Shown piece by piece: positions 1-12,632 of a stretch of DNA of 64,000 bases (position 1 is its first letter; the number at the start of each line of letters is the position of its first letter). Source of the DNA: Haemonchus contortus (Eukaryota > Nematoda > Chromadorea > Rhabditida > Trichostrongylidae). The translations under genes and the position numbers were made by a program. The stretch lies in contig LS997563.1 in NCBI GenBank assembly GCA_000469685.2, forward strand, positions 5,467,781 through 5,531,780, read 5' to 3'. A model generated the notes under the pieces. The model worked only from the letters and a program-made list of their open reading frames with translations. It made no database searches and had not been told where the DNA came from.

Positions 1-745
1 AAGTCCAAAGTCTGAAATCTTGGCAGTTACTTGCAGCAGTCGCTCCCGTTCAGCTCGAAACTTGAAACCTCGATGACGCCTTCACTTGAAAAACGACTTG
101 GTAGGAACAATTGAGATCACCCTTAGTGGAAATGAGGCTCTGGCCGAGAAACACAGCACAAAGGCGTAGATTCTGGAGGGTAGAAGGAACAAAGCAAATT
201 GCTCAAGATTGTTACCTCTGGGGCTTATTTTGACGCAGGAAGACAGGCAAAAACGTAAATATTAGACTTTTGTAATTCCCTACAAATTGTGAAATGGTTT
301 CCAAGCTAGTAGCAAACGCTTCGTGAAGGCAGTTGGACCCAGTTTTCATTTGTTTGAATAGTTCTATTTTTGCCCTGTTCAGACTTTATACGCTCTGTCC
401 CACTCACCGCTGCTTCTTCTTTCTATATCTGACCTCAGTCAGAGTCAGGTAATTTGGGTGCTTCCCCCACAGCTTTGGATACTCGGCGACCCTGTAGTTA
501 CTACTGTTCGATCATGAGGAAATAGAGCAGTAGGCTTATAACAGTCTAGACACTGGTGCTGCAAATTAATGCTCAAGCTTTCTTCTTCCTTGCGTAAGTA
601 AGCCTTGAACGGAATAGGGATTCTGCTTCTGCACGGTAAATAGTTGAAATCGTGCCCCCGCGAAAAGCACCCACCCCTATCACCCCTGATTCCGGAGATA
701 ATCGAGAGCTCTTTCGCTATCTTGTTTCATTCAACTGTATATATC
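1..745. other. no gene seen
   Basis: Only short open frames without recognisable motifs or credible splice context. No repeat or RNA gene recognised. Confidence 0.5.
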
Positions 746-881
746 AAACCAGACTCGTCTGGGAGGATAAAAGCACTGACTTGCACGCGTAACGGCCATA
801 TACGCATCCAGAACGCCATACGATACTGAATGGGAATGGAATGCGTGGGTGCACCCCAAATTGGGATTGATTAAAGCTAAA
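746..881 (+). repeat. SINE-A fragment (3' half)
   Basis: Carries the family's middle and 3' landmarks in order: CCAGACTCGTCTGGGAGGAT, AAAGCACTGACTTG, an ACGCATCC segment, a degenerate ATTCTGAATGGA block, and the closing GGGATTGATTAA. The tRNA-like head is missing, as expected of a 5'-truncated copy. Confidence 0.8.
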
Positions 882-2907
882 ATGTTCCACCCTTGATTGA
901 ACCAGTGTTATGTTCATAGTAATAGCCAACTATGTTGTCTAATTTTGGCTCTCGGCTGCCATTTTTATTGAGATTTGCGAAGAGAGCTTTTCAATGATGC
1001 CCATAACTACTCCGTTTAAGTGTGCTTGTGGTCTCTTTGCTTTCGATGCCAAACAACTACTACTTCATCCAACACGCAATAGTGACGTTTATTATAAAAC
1101 TTCTAACTGTACCAGTCGGCCTCAATTTATGCGCCACAAAAGGTGATAATAAGATTTCATGAGCTGCTTGCAATAATACAATAATACAATATATTAATGC
1201 ATTAATAATGTCAATAACATGAAACCTACCAATCACCCAAACAATCAGTGCCTCACAATTTGCTACCGTAATCGTGGTGCTTGAATATAACTGTTCCAAG
1301 TCCATATACTCACGCTATTTCTATTCGAAAAAGTGATTATAGAAACTGTAAGGCTTACTGTCTAGGGAACATTGTAAGTTTAGGCTTTGCGAAGCTAAGG
1401 TACAGGCCCTAAATGGGTCTCTTGATGAAGCATATCTAGCGTCATAACACAGACGTACACCTTAAGTAGTTGTACATTGCATCGCAGCTTCAAACTATAG
1501 GGAGAACCGTTTAAGTTGGACTTGCATGCACTCAGGTTGGCAAAAAAGGGGTTTTGCGGTAGAATGAAGGCCCCCGGAATCCGTGGAAATCCTCTTTCCC
1601 TTTACAAGGAACGAGTGCTATCTTCAACGTCTGAAATGCAACATAAATGCTGTTGGACTTTCTGAAAAAGCGGGATCCCCACAACAACTTCGACCCTTAA
1701 GCTCCTTTTGTTCGCTTTGGAGAAGGGGGAGGGGGGTTTCTACAGAAGATCTTCCCACGATGACTCACTTATAGCTAGCTTCAGCTATGGAAATCAACTG
1801 AATGAATACTCGTTGGAAGGGCAGACGAACTGGCCGACATCTTTTCTCTCATGGCCAAGTGTACTAGCTAGTATAGTATGGCTGCAGAGGATTTGGAATG
1901 GGGATAGCGTAGCGGAGCTTGACCTCATTTATCAGATAGCTCATCCATTTCTCATCCTGCCAACCAATTCCTTCAAGAACTTTGACATTCGCTCGATAGT
2001 GCAAGATTCATTAGGAGCGAGGCGGAATCTTAAGGGACTGACCATAACGGTTTGAAGGCGGATGAGTACGTAACCTGTTCTGCTGCACTTGATTACCATT
2101 TATTAAAATGAAAATCGATTCGATCAGACTAGGAAAAAAGTAAAAACGCCCAACAAAAAGGGCCAAAGAACTCAGTGAGCACTTCAAAAAGCCTTAATTC
2201 AGTATGAGCTCACAGTACGGTGTGAGCTTGGAGTACGGTAGAATTGATTGTTCACTTACTTACTTTTATTAATTTTAATACAGTATGCAAGGTGTTATTT
2301 CAAAATGGCAAATGACAAAGTAGCTATTCCTGATCGTGACGCCTCATATAATCATCTATAATTTTTTTGAAATTTTTCCTGGGTACCAAACACCTGCAGT
2401 ACGTAGGATAGTTTCCCTTGATATTGTAGAATTTCCTGGTAAGGAACAAACTTACTGCTATTCAATTACTTTATTCTAAAATTCAACTTCCCGACTTCAC
2501 TTACTTACTAGTTGGTGCGACGGGAATGTACGTCATCATATTTAATGATATCATTGCTGAAAAGCGATCAGAAATGATCGATCATGATCATCGATTATGA
2601 TAATATCGAAGCAATGATCACGTGAGAACGTGCTCGCCCCACCTCCTGCTTTTCTTCGGCTTCCCCTCGTTTCTGATACTTGGTTATATGTCTTAATCTT
2701 GGTCAACATAGCTGCCAGGGGGTAGTTATCGTTCGGCACAGCTGGAGACATTCATGAACAATAGCTAATGGTTAAACCTCATTGTTTTTTTCGATTCTTC
2801 TGAAATGACACCTCAATTTTTCAGACTTCGTTTCTATCAGGATCAAAATAGCTTTCCACTGTTTGTTCTGATGTTGTTATAGCTGTTTCTTACTAATGTT
2901 ACTTGGT
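882..2907. other. intergenic, no gene supported
   Basis: The longest open frame (1708-2055, +) has no recognisable motif. At 2558-2612 there is a GATC-rich palindromic patch with overlapping ATGATCGATCAT and ATGATCAT units; no function can be assigned. Confidence 0.45.
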
Positions 2908-3142
2908 TGTTCACACATGGTCACGGGTTCGAATCCCAGCGAAATATCCGCCCAGGCCAATCAAGCTGTCCATACCCCCGAGGAACATTAATTGTTAGAG
3001 GACCGTTTGGGAGGATAAAAGCAGGATAAAAGCACTGACCTGCACATCGTCTGGCCACCACAAGCCATTGTGGGAGCCACATACGCACTCGGAGAGCCAC
3101 TACGATTCTGAATGGAATGCTGTTCCAATACGGGGTTGACTG
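2908..3142 (+). repeat. SINE-A copy, nearly full length
   Basis: The B box GGGTTCGAATCCC lies at about 2924-2936, followed by the CGCCCAGGCCAATCAAG segment, the GGGAGGATAAAAGCA block (locally duplicated), GGCCACCACAAGCCATTG, and CACTACGATTCTGAATGGA. The A box part of the head is degenerate. Confidence 0.85.
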
Positions 3143-3282
3143 ACCCTAGACGACCCCAACCTCATCCCATTCCTTTTCTGAAACCAAGTATGGGTGAAGG
3201 GGTATAAGCGAAGGTGGGCCGAAGAGCCCTCATGCACCAGTTCCGCTAGCGTTTGCAGATGGTACCGAGTTGAAGGATGAGT

Positions 3283-3412
3283 GTAAAGTTTTTGGCGATG
3301 ACCAATCCACTCTGGATGCACCCACGCATTCGACTTCCGTTCAGAATTGTAAATGAGTTTGAATGCGTTATGTTGGCCAACTCACAATGACCAACGGTGC
3401 CCACCCATTGTA
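3283..3412 (-). repeat. SINE-A fragment (3' part)
   Basis: Read on the - strand it ends in the family's CGCCAAAAACTTTA-like 3' end and contains the TTCTGAACGGAAGTCGAATG block. It lies about 140 bp from the + strand copy, so the two are in opposite orientation. Confidence 0.75.
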
Positions 3413-5850
3413 AAATTCGAGTGGCAGCACACTACTTTTCAAATTAAGTGCGAATCAGCCGAACGTGAAAAATTTGGAGGCCCGATGACCGCCCGCTGCA
3501 GTTGCCGAGCCGGAATGGGATGTGACCCCTGGACGAAGCATTCCTTTGCTCCTTCGAAATCCAAGGATTTATTTCTGGATGTTTATTCCTGTTTACCCAG
3601 TTTCCAGGTAACAATTATCTGGCTTCAACGCGAAATTTAGAGCTCACCTCGTTCCGAGAGCTTAATATAGAACTTCTGGGGCTCCTTAAGCCGATTAAGT
3701 CAGGGGGCAATCTTCGTCCGAATCTCCCTCCCCTACCAACTCGTGCAGTTTTGCGATCTCCATTTTCCGATCACATTTTTTATCCTCCAATGCAGCTCCT
3801 GCCGTTAGGGAACAGTCAGACCGACCTCTTCTGCCCTTCTTTCTTCCTCATTCTTGTTGCTTTATTGAGCTCATAATAATCAGAACCTTTTCGTGAATTT
3901 AACTTATCAACTTCGCTGTTTTTACATTTTGATAGAAATTAAGTAATTTCCGAAAGTCGGGTATGATTTTCCTTCTTTTTGGGGGATAATCTCTACCTTT
4001 TCGATGTTTTTGCTTGCTTCCGATGCATTTTTAACATCTCTGAAGACCAGCTGGTTACATACTCGTAAACATCAATTCCTTATTTATTAACAATTACTAT
4101 CCAGTTCCTTGTAACGACATGATGGATTAAAACTAATTTCGGCTCAATTTCTCGAATGGTTGAAACAAATAAAGGCAAACAAGAAAAGGCTCTGCAGCCT
4201 ACATAAATAAGTGAATAACAAGAAAATGACGTCATCTCACTCCCAAGGCAAAAAGTGGTTCTGTAAAAGTAATATTGCTTGTTTATTGTCAACGAAAGTT
4301 CGTCCGAATCACCCTAAACAAACACTGTTTCTTCCCAAGTCCTTCCATCCTATAGTTGAGTTTGGGTGCGGAAACGAAAGACCAGAAGTTAGGTTCAGGG
4401 CTTAACACAGAAATCATGCTTGTTCCACTTGTAAAAGCACTTATCGAAAAATTCATCTTATTTACACATTGATGTCATGATATTCATTCAAAACACAGCT
4501 AACCTTTCGAGCCCTTTCCCAAATGGATTTCTCTCTCAGCGATCTTTCACCGCCCACAAATGGGTTATTAAAACGAACATCATGCTTGACGATATTTTTG
4601 TGACATTTCGTTTCGGTTGTTTCTCCTCTCCATGCGTCAACTTTCATGGTCCTTCGCAAAGGGCCATTTTCACAAGACCTGGGTTTGGTCTTGGTGGGGT
4701 TCCTTCCATTCTTCTGATGAAGCGTACGATACTGAAATCCAAAACGGCAAAGTAGTATTATCAATGTTCTAGTCTAAATAAGGATTGCATAAAACTCTGG
4801 ATACTATCCTACCCATGCAGCCTCACCTGAGGAGCCTCCTGAACAAGCAGTTCCAAGCGAACAGTATATCATATCATAAAAAGTACGGTATCAGTATTGA
4901 TCGATTTTTTTGATGTACCACAACTTTCACCATTATTTTGAACGGAAATGTTTCATCAATGTGTTTTTATCCTCCTAGAAAATCTTGTGAGGAGCTACCG
5001 ATTACTGTAGGGTATGGCAGATGTGCCAATTGATGTTTTTAGAGGACTACGATCATTTCATTGCTCCAGTGATAGAAAGTTTCATTTGGCCTAAGCTCAT
5101 TGGGCTTCCCGGATCATATGTTCAAGCAGCTCTCCCCCTCACTCATAGTTCAGTCCATTCTTCATGGTTCTTTGGTGCCTTGTGGCTCCATTATTTGCAC
5201 TGCACAAACAAACATAAAATAAAACATTCCGTAGACATTACTAGGGAGACGCTAAGACGGTATTTATCACTTAATCATGGCTGAGAAATTCCGATTATCA
5301 CTCCATTTCCATTAGCTTCCTAGCTGAGCTGGAACAAGCCAAGGGCACTCTGCTTGATAGCGCTGCTAATCCTTTGGCACCACGTGGATGCAGAAAAGGA
5401 AGTAAGGGAACAAGGGAGGCGGGGCAAGTGATATCAACTGTTGGGGCGATTTTTCATCCCACCATCGCCATGTCTATTCGTCATCTGAGTTCTTCCCTAT
5501 ATCCATCCTCTCATCAATTCATTTCTTCCTTACTTCCCACTGGATTAAAGAGCAATGTCGTGCACAAGTTGATGAAGTATTATGATTATGAATAAATTCC
5601 ATAAAATATATAAAAATCTATTTCGACTTGGAGCTGTTCAAATTTGAGATGACGAGCCTGCCAGAAATCATGCATATATTTGAATTGTGGAAAAACTCAA
5701 ACACCCTGAAAGGTATAACTTGAGGTGAACGAGTCATCCTGCTGCGACCAACGTGTATAAAAGCTTTCTTTCTGCTATATTGATATATTATACTACATTA
5801 TAGTACTACTTCTTATTGAATATTTGTTATTAGTTATTTTTTATCTCTTA
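3413..5850. other. intergenic, no gene supported
   Basis: Open frames exist on both strands, notably an overlapping pair at 4462-4764, but neither has a recognisable domain, splice context or conserved motif. Confidence 0.45.
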
Positions 5851-5865
5851 TTTCCTACTTATTTA
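5851..5865. repeat. 15-bp target-site duplication, left copy
   Basis: TTTCCTACTTATTTA here is repeated exactly at 6163-6177, immediately on the other side of the SINE-A copy. Confidence 0.9.
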
Positions 5866-6162
5866 AAAAATAAAGGATAAAGTTTTTGGCGTTAATCAAT
5901 CCGTCTGAGGGATGCGCCCCGCACTCGACCTCCATTCAGAATCGTAGTGGCGTAATGAATGCGTATGTGGCCTATACAATGACTTGCGGTGGCCAGCCGA
6001 TGTACAAGTCAGTGCTTTTATCCTCCCAGACGAGTCTGGTACCAACTAACCGACCCCGAAGGGATGGAAGGCTTGGTTGTCCGAAGCGGATGTCGATCCG
6101 GGATTCGACCCCCTGACCTTACGTGTGAGATAGTGCGCCACTTGCCACTACACCACCTCCGC
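5866..6162 (-). mobile_element. SINE-A, full-length copy with perfect target duplication
   Basis: Full copy of the tRNA-derived SINE on the - strand, about 297 bp. Read 5' to 3' it has the head GCGGAGGTGGTGTAGTGGCA (A box), a slightly degenerate B box (GGGGTCGAATCCC), the body with GGTACCAGACTCGTCTGGGA, and the 3' end AAAAACTTTATCC. Exact 15-bp direct repeats flank it, which shows LINE-type target-primed insertion and fairly recent mobility. Confidence 0.93.
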
Positions 6163-6177
6163 TTTCCTACTTATTTA
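6163..6177. repeat. 15-bp target-site duplication, right copy
   Basis: Exact repeat of 5851-5865. Confidence 0.9.
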
Positions 6178-7079
6178 GGTATATTTTTTGATGTTCTTTT
6201 TTCTTTCTGCTAAATTGCTTTGTTATTATCAGATTGATTTTTTACATTTATGGCGCATATTCCCAGCTGTCTTAGTTGCTTACTCATGGAACTGAAACAG
6301 TACCTGATTTTTGACTGGGTTTTTTGGATTTTCTTGGGTTGCAGTACTCCACCCTAGGCTTTTACCCACTTTCGTGATGATTCCAATGCCCATTTCTAGT
6401 ACTTTTTCATATTTTCATACTTTTACGTAGCTGCATATTCATCTGTGCACTGACTCATTCAGTATACTCTGATCTGAAAAGGTCTCCGATCGTGGGTTGT
6501 TATCAGTTACTCCCATCTTAGCGTATTATCTCGGGAAACTTCTGAAATGAGGTGACTTCCTGAGCCCATTCGCTTCCTATCAATGACATCAGAAATGTCT
6601 AATAAGCTGCTCGTTTCCACTCAAACCGGGACCGGCAACCAAATACCACTGGAAGGAGTGGTGATGGACTACATGATAACAATGAGGGGGGTCTTGTGGA
6701 CTATTTGCACTTTACACATAGTGTTTTTAGTCGGTCTTTGACTATCCAGACCTCACGTGAGAGTTTCAGCTGTCGAGATCCGCATATATCCTGCTTGAGA
6801 TGTCATTTAGTTGGAAATTTCTCCTCATGACATTTTCTATGTCGAAATATGCACGTGGTCATGATTAACTGGAATGTCTTGTTATCTTTCCATTCCTATG
6901 ACATCAAGTCTGGAGGGGCAAACTCTTTACTACATATCGCTATATCTTCTCCTTCCACTCCAGTTCAGCCACCTGATATCACACACGCTTTTTCATGTAT
7001 TCATTTAATCTTTTTGATCTCAGTTCAATGAGGATGGAAATGACGTAGTGGGGGGGGGGGGGGGGGTGGAAATGAGGTA
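6178..7079. other. intergenic with poly-G run
   Basis: No gene seen. A run of 17 G lies at 7050-7066, between two similar TGGAAATGA(C/G)GTA(G/A)TGG units, probably a small local duplication. Confidence 0.6.
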
Positions 7080-7350
7080 ATGGAGGTGGCGGCGTCACGT
7101 TGCTCACACCACCACAAGCATAGTCTCGGCTCGACACCAGCGCTCAGGTCAACTGATCCTTCCATCCCTCCGGGGTCGGCTAATCGGTACCAGACTCGTC
7201 TGGGAGGATAAAAGCGCTGACTTGTTCATCGGCTGGTCATCGCAATGAATTGCATGAGCCACATAGGCCTTCGAAATGTCACTACGATTCTGAATGGAAG
7301 TCGAATGCAGTGGCGCATCCAAAAAAATCGGGTTGATTAACGCCTAAAAG
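7080..7350 (+). repeat. SINE-A copy, degenerate head
   Basis: The body is well preserved (CTTCCATCCCTCCGGGGTCG, GGTACCAGACTCGTCTGGGA, CACTACGATTCTGAATGGAA, TTGATTAACGCC). The A and B boxes in the first 70 bp are heavily changed. Confidence 0.85.
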
Positions 7351-7451
7351 TTCCTTATTATTATATGTATCAAGATTGCCTTTCCGTTTCACTCCAGAAC
7401 ACCTTCTTGAAATTTGTCTTCGTTCTTGTGATAGGACCCTTTTCTTGATGT

Positions 7452-7641
7452 GCCATGCATTCAAGCCTAGTTTAGAATCGTAGAGCTGTCGGATTTGTAA
7501 TCAACCTACACATTAACTTACGGTACTTCTGACTGCATGCCAAAGAAATGGAAGGCAAGATCGGCTTGAGTGGGTACATTGTACTAGATCCCTACCCTTG
7601 TGCATGAAAGTGGCGCCACTTTGCCATCACCCACCTCCGCC
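7452..7641 (-). repeat. SINE-A copy, strongly degenerate
   Basis: On the - strand it starts GGCGGAGGTGGGTGATGGCA and keeps a recognisable CTTCCATTTCTTTGG segment and the final GAATGCATGGC-like block. Many substitutions suggest an old copy, inverted relative to its neighbour at 7080-7350. Confidence 0.65.
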
Positions 7642-8244
7642 TTTACATTTGCAGCCCATTTGGTTCTTGCATCCAACCATCTGTTGAAGCATCCCAGGAA
7701 TTGTCTCGTTATTACAATATTATGAAGCTTTCATATCTCTTCGACGAAATTCTGTTTTGATCTATGTTTCTCGAAAGCGCTATCATTCGGTATCATAAAG
7801 TATTCTCATCTACAAGCTGAGAGATTTGGTCAAATACCAGCAAGCTGTAAGGCTCTTTCTCTCTCAAAAAAAATAGGGGATTTGGTTGACGTCCAATCAG
7901 CCATTCATTGTCGATAGTAGCGTGACGTAAGCCTAATGGAATAATGGGGTTTTCCGTGTTTTTCAATGCTACTAATCGAGTCTAAATGGATATGCTTGCA
8001 GATGTCATGGCTCTTCGTCATGATCACGAGGAAACACCCGAATACCCTCAAACATAGGGCGTATTTGGATGGAAGTTCCCACTCCCTTTCATTCCAATTA
8101 CGTTTTCATTCCAAACTGGGTGTCAGTTTAGCAGCTCAGTTCTAACAATGTGCTTCTTTTTCCAACCAAAACTCATCTCAAATGCTCACTGCTTTCTGAA
8201 GGCTCAGTTCATTCTGAGGTGTCTAGCTCAAGCGTAATTTGGAA

Positions 8245-8455
8245 ATAGTAGAAGTTATGCGCAGAATAGCGTAAAAATCACGAGCAAAGCGTGAAAATCG
8301 GCGATTTTTAGAAATATAAGGCTAAAAAATTGGCAAGAAAGGTCATAACGCCTTGTTGTTGTCGGTTTCCTACCTGACAATGTTCCTTGTCCTACCCTTG
8401 GGGGCCCCATATTCATCTTGAGGAGGAATTCCAAAACCATTTCTATCGCTTTGTA
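8245..8455 (+). repeat. Repeat-B copy (unclassified family)
   Basis: Shares AGCGTGAAAATCGGCGA with the copy near 17.37 kb. It also shares a GGGGGCCCCATATTCATC...CCATTTCTATCG end with the copy at 53.75-54.18 kb. No terminal inverted repeats or coding motif seen. Confidence 0.6.
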
Positions 8456-9575
8456 TGCTTTTGAGCGAGAAAGAGACCCAGAAGTTTGGACTTCTGGATC
8501 GTGCTCAAAAAATTGATAAATTTGAAACTAATTCTTTCATCGACCTGTGTAAAGTAACTCTGATAGTAAGGTAACCTTATGGTTTGATTGGAGATCCTGA
8601 TTTTCTGCTGCTCCTTTAGTCGAAGGCTTCGCTAGAATGCGCAAAAGAGATTCGCCAAATTTCTCTCCTCTCACATAACTTCACTCCTCTTCCCTACTTG
8701 CCCAATCCTCCCAATCCTGAACAGATATAATCTATGGCTAAGTGCTGTTCCACGCGTGCTTGTCACACCTAGACCAATCCAACTTTTCTTGTTCCTAGCG
8801 GGCAGGGCAAACAGACTATTTATGAGTCTCTTGGGAGACGATCGGAGGGTGGACGAGATCCAGTATGAAAAAGCTGTAGTGTAGCGATGTACATACATAC
8901 ATCCTCGGAGACCCCCATGATTCATGATTATGGATATAAGTCAAATGCGAGTGACATAGTATCTTAAAAGCCACATTTTAGTCAGTTCTCTCTTTGTCTC
9001 TACTATTCTACTTTTTATTACATTATTTATTATCTTGAATGACGTTGTTCTCAGCAGTCATCACGTCAGAATTCAATTTGCACTTTCACACATAAAAAAT
9101 TTTATCGCTCAGTGGTGAAGCAACAAGTCCCACTGAGCGATTAAACGACAATTGAACCAAAAGTATGACAGACCCAATTCGTTGTACGATAAGCATAGAC
9201 TTTGGTAGGGCATTCAATTTGCAAAATTCTGATACGTTATAGGATTGGAGCTGCCCAAACTAATCTTATAAGCCTAGACAGCCTAGGTGTATATATTAAT
9301 AATGGAACCGGAAGATGGGTTCAAAAAAGGGACCAGTGAAATTAAGAGGTATAGAGAAGAAGTTAGGATCAGATGAAGATAGCAGGTGCTTGGTGGTACG
9401 AAGCCCATGAGGAACAGCGCTTTCATCTCAGAAAAAATAGAGATTACTGTTCAGTTGACTGTAGTGTTAAGAGCTTTGCCATAAGATTGTTGCGATTTTT
9501 TAACTGTTATACAGTTCCCAAACAGAAGCGCACCCGAGCCCCTTCAAAGCTGAACTTTAGGAGGACATTCAGTGT
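8456..9575. other. intergenic, no gene supported
   Basis: Only short open frames of no recognisable family. Confidence 0.45.
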
Positions 9576-9665
9576 CCAGGTAGCGTAATCGGTAAGAGGA
9601 GTGCATCGGGCCAACTGGTAGACTCGCCCAGCGGAAGGATCATCTGCATTCGATAGAAACCCTTT
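9576..9665 (+). repeat. tRNA-like sequence, possible second SINE head
   Basis: GTAGCGTAATCGGTAAG resembles a pol III A box with D-loop, and GCATTCGATAGAAACC about 55 bp later is a degenerate B box. It is not a convincing tRNA gene: no clean acceptor pairing or anticodon stem. It could be the head of another SINE or a tRNA relic. Confidence 0.35.
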
Positions 9666-12282
9666 TCCTTCAGAACCCAATCCAAAAGGAGAGGCCTATC
9701 TCAGTATAATCGGTTATTTCGTTGGTTTCTTGTTGACAAGTTGGCTATTTAGAAGCTGTTTAAAGCCACTTGCCGACTCTGGTGCTGATTATTTCTAGTC
9801 AGTAAAAATTTTCATAACCGCTAAAATGCAGTACCAGTTATTGCAAAAATCGTGCAGTTACGGCAATAAAATATTCTGTCCCACGCAATGGATTTCATTT
9901 AAAATTAATTGGTTATTTATTTGAGTGCACAATGATTCACAAGGGCAGTCGATGTTTGCGTCATTCCTGTCTGATCCTTTTCTAAGACTTTCCAGTATCG
10001 GTAGCCGATGTTGTACGGGGAAGTACCTTGTGCTGGGGACTGGGGAATAGGACCAGGGAAATTACTTTTAGGAACAAGAAGGTGTGTTGGTGCTCAAGGT
10101 GGCGTTACTACTCATCTGGTCCTAGCCCATAGTCGTTTAACTGGTAGTGAACTGGTCTGGGGTGCCAAAGGTATGATGAGAGCGATTCCCCAAAGGGTTT
10201 GATCTTTCAGAAGAATTCATTCCCAACTGGTATGTGGATGACGTTGAAAAAGGGTATTTTCGTGGGAAAGACAGTTGATGACGTCATGAAGAATGCATGA
10301 AGAATACGTAGGTAGTGAAGGTTGCGGAAATAGAAATTACTCGAAATTTGCAAGCTTAATCAATCTAAAAGGAGCTCAAAGCAGAACTGCATACAAATTG
10401 GATGCCACCTAACTATTTATGCATGGTTTACCAACTATGCTTCGCTCCTATTTCGTTTTATAAAGTGTAGGTGCCATACAGGTATAGGACGTCCGCCCTA
10501 AGTTTCAAGCCTATGTCTACCATGTGGGTGAGCGCCAGCCTATTCGAGGCCTTTTTTTCGAAGAGGTCCCCCGGGCATAAGTGAGACACTTCTCCTCGAT
10601 TTTAATTCCCCAATTAGGGAATATTCGCTTTCGGCTGCTTCCAGAACTTGGTGGAGCATTTTCTTGTCCAATCCTTCGCTCTACACTAGAACTAGGCAGT
10701 GCTCAGAAGTCGGAAGGAAAAGCTGGACTTCGGCGGAAAGTTGATAGAGGAGCTTGGGAATGTTGACTGATGTAGCCAAAAAACTCAAATTCAATGAAGT
10801 AGCTGAAAAAATGTTGAAAAGCAGAAAAATGGTGGAAAGTTGAAAAGAGCGGAATCGGTACGATCGTTAATTGTCACTTGGCACTACACCTCCGATGCTC
10901 CTTTGGCAAGCCTGGCAGACATCCCACTACTGAAGGTTCAGGTGGGTGGAGGGCAAAGGCGTAATAGCAGGCGATTATCCCAGCCACATAAGATGATTTC
11001 ACGTTTTTAATAGAATTGTCAAATGAAAAAAGGATCCATCAATGGGCTCAGCGTAGATGGCATCCCTCTCGCCTCCACACGTTCATTGCAAAAGTTCCTT
11101 GCCCCCAAGGAGGTATGCTGATCCATAAAGCTCATGGATCTGTTTCTATCCACTCTTTTGACAATGAAAATCCCTATTTCTTTGAACTGTACCGGATTTT
11201 CACACAGGCGACGATGGAAGAGGGGTAACTTACCTGGAGCCCTTGCGCCCATCACCCGAGACATCCTTTGCCCTCTTTCTAACTTTTCCCATGAGCTGGT
11301 TCGCCTTCCATAAACTGTTTAATTGCCCTGACATTTTTGCACCTCGTTTATGCTATCACTATAGAAACTTGCAACGCTACAGTAATCCCTCCGAGACTTT
11401 ATGGAGGTGGGAGGGGGCTTATTGAGGTACTAGACTGCCCTTTCATAACCAGACATTAGGCCATTTTTCGTCTTTTGTACAGCTTTATCTGCTTAACTGT
11501 GTCTTCTGATGAGAAAAAAACATTCTCGGACATCAAAGTCCAGTACAATCAACTGGAGCTCGTCTAATTGAGACGTCTTCTGCAGAAGTTCAGCCAAGTC
11601 TCCCATTATGGCTTCATAATTAGACCTTTCCAATCATGACTGTGCTAATTTGAACCTTAAGGGATCTCGTGCTCATAAAGAATTCCGAGGACATTTTAAG
11701 ATTCTGTAGAAAATGGCTTTAATAGATGACTCCGCCCACTTCGAAGTTTCATTTCAACTGGAAGTACGTCATAGTATTTGCCTTTTTCGCTCATCGCTAG
11801 TTGATTTTCATCGATGCAGAAAATTTGCTTTTCTCTTGCTTCACAAGGTCATTTACTACTTTTGATTGGGGTTTTTTTTAATAAAAAATGAGTTCTATCA
11901 TTCAGAATCACATCGTGCCCTTTCTGTGAAGTGAAGAGATCAATGCTTATTGGGTCGGATATAATTTATCGTATATTCCCTGCCATGAGCCGAGATAATG
12001 CGCTTTTTTTTAGAAAAAATTCTTTGGTTTTGATGAAGTCGCTTTTTTTAGAACAAAGTCTCATTTTGAAAAAAGAGTCTCTATTCTAAAAGTACCTGAA
12101 TATTGAAGGAAACTGACCATGGAGTTCTATGAGCCCCTATTTGAGCTGGCTCGTGTTTATACCCGGTTCTTCTAATAAAGGATCTCATTACCTGCAACTC
12201 AATTCACTTTGCCACAGCTCATTGCCTACTACATATCATACCCTATTATTTTGAGTATAAGGGGAAATGGGTTGAGTTATTG
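9666..12282. other. intergenic, no gene supported
   Basis: Several short open frames on both strands, none recognisable. A 26-bp scrap of the SINE-A head lies on the - strand at about 10872-10898. Confidence 0.45.
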
Positions 12283-12341
12283 ACGTGAATCAATTCCGGT
12301 TTCTGAGATACGCCTTGCGTTCGACCTCCATTCAGAATCGT
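12283..12341 (-). repeat. SINE-A, 3' part of an interrupted copy
   Basis: - strand SINE-A 3' region. It stops at GAATCGT, inside the family's conserved ACGATTC block, and resumes at 12633 with AATCGTAGTGGCG. Confidence 0.85.
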
Positions 12342-12632
12342 TAATGTAGTTCAGCGGTAGAAAATATATAGATAGATATTTGGTCGGTACTCGAGCAATC
12401 CAAACTAATACACCACAAAGCTTATCAATAACTCGCTTCCAAACCTCTAACTAGGGTAATTAAACCCGATCAATACGAACGACAAAGAAAATACCTAACA
12501 CAATTAAAAGAAAAGGTAAGAAAAAGTATCATGCCGATGTCTTCTGCGTCCATCTTTTATATCCACATTTGGCGCGCGATCGGTAGATCACATTCCGATC
12601 AATTCCTTGTAGTTCTTGACGACGTTGTCGTC
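12342..12632 (+). mobile_element. nested tRNA-like SINE of a different family
   Basis: A 291-bp insertion splits a SINE-A copy and is flanked by the 6-bp duplication AATCGT (12336-12341 and 12633-12638). Its start, TAATGTAGTTCAGCGGTAGA, matches a tRNA D-arm/A box, and TACTCGAGCAATCC about 45 bp on is a B-box-like motif. The far end is a small hairpin, GACGACGTTGTCGTC. The insertion is shown by the sequence; the SINE class is inferred from the tRNA-like head. Confidence 0.75.

Noticed and set aside
2908..2945. Perfect GGTTCGAATCC box taken as a tRNA gene
   Set aside because: The surrounding sequence matches the SINE-A family rather than a cloverleaf; the same applies to the boxes at 57000 and 59353.
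4713..4738. CTGATGA...GAAA pattern resembling a hammerhead ribozyme core
   Set aside because: The bases between do not form stem II and flanking stems were not found.
4462..4764. Overlapping 92- and 100-residue frames on opposite strands
   Set aside because: No recognisable domain, no splice context, and both strands open, as expected by chance in low-stop sequence.
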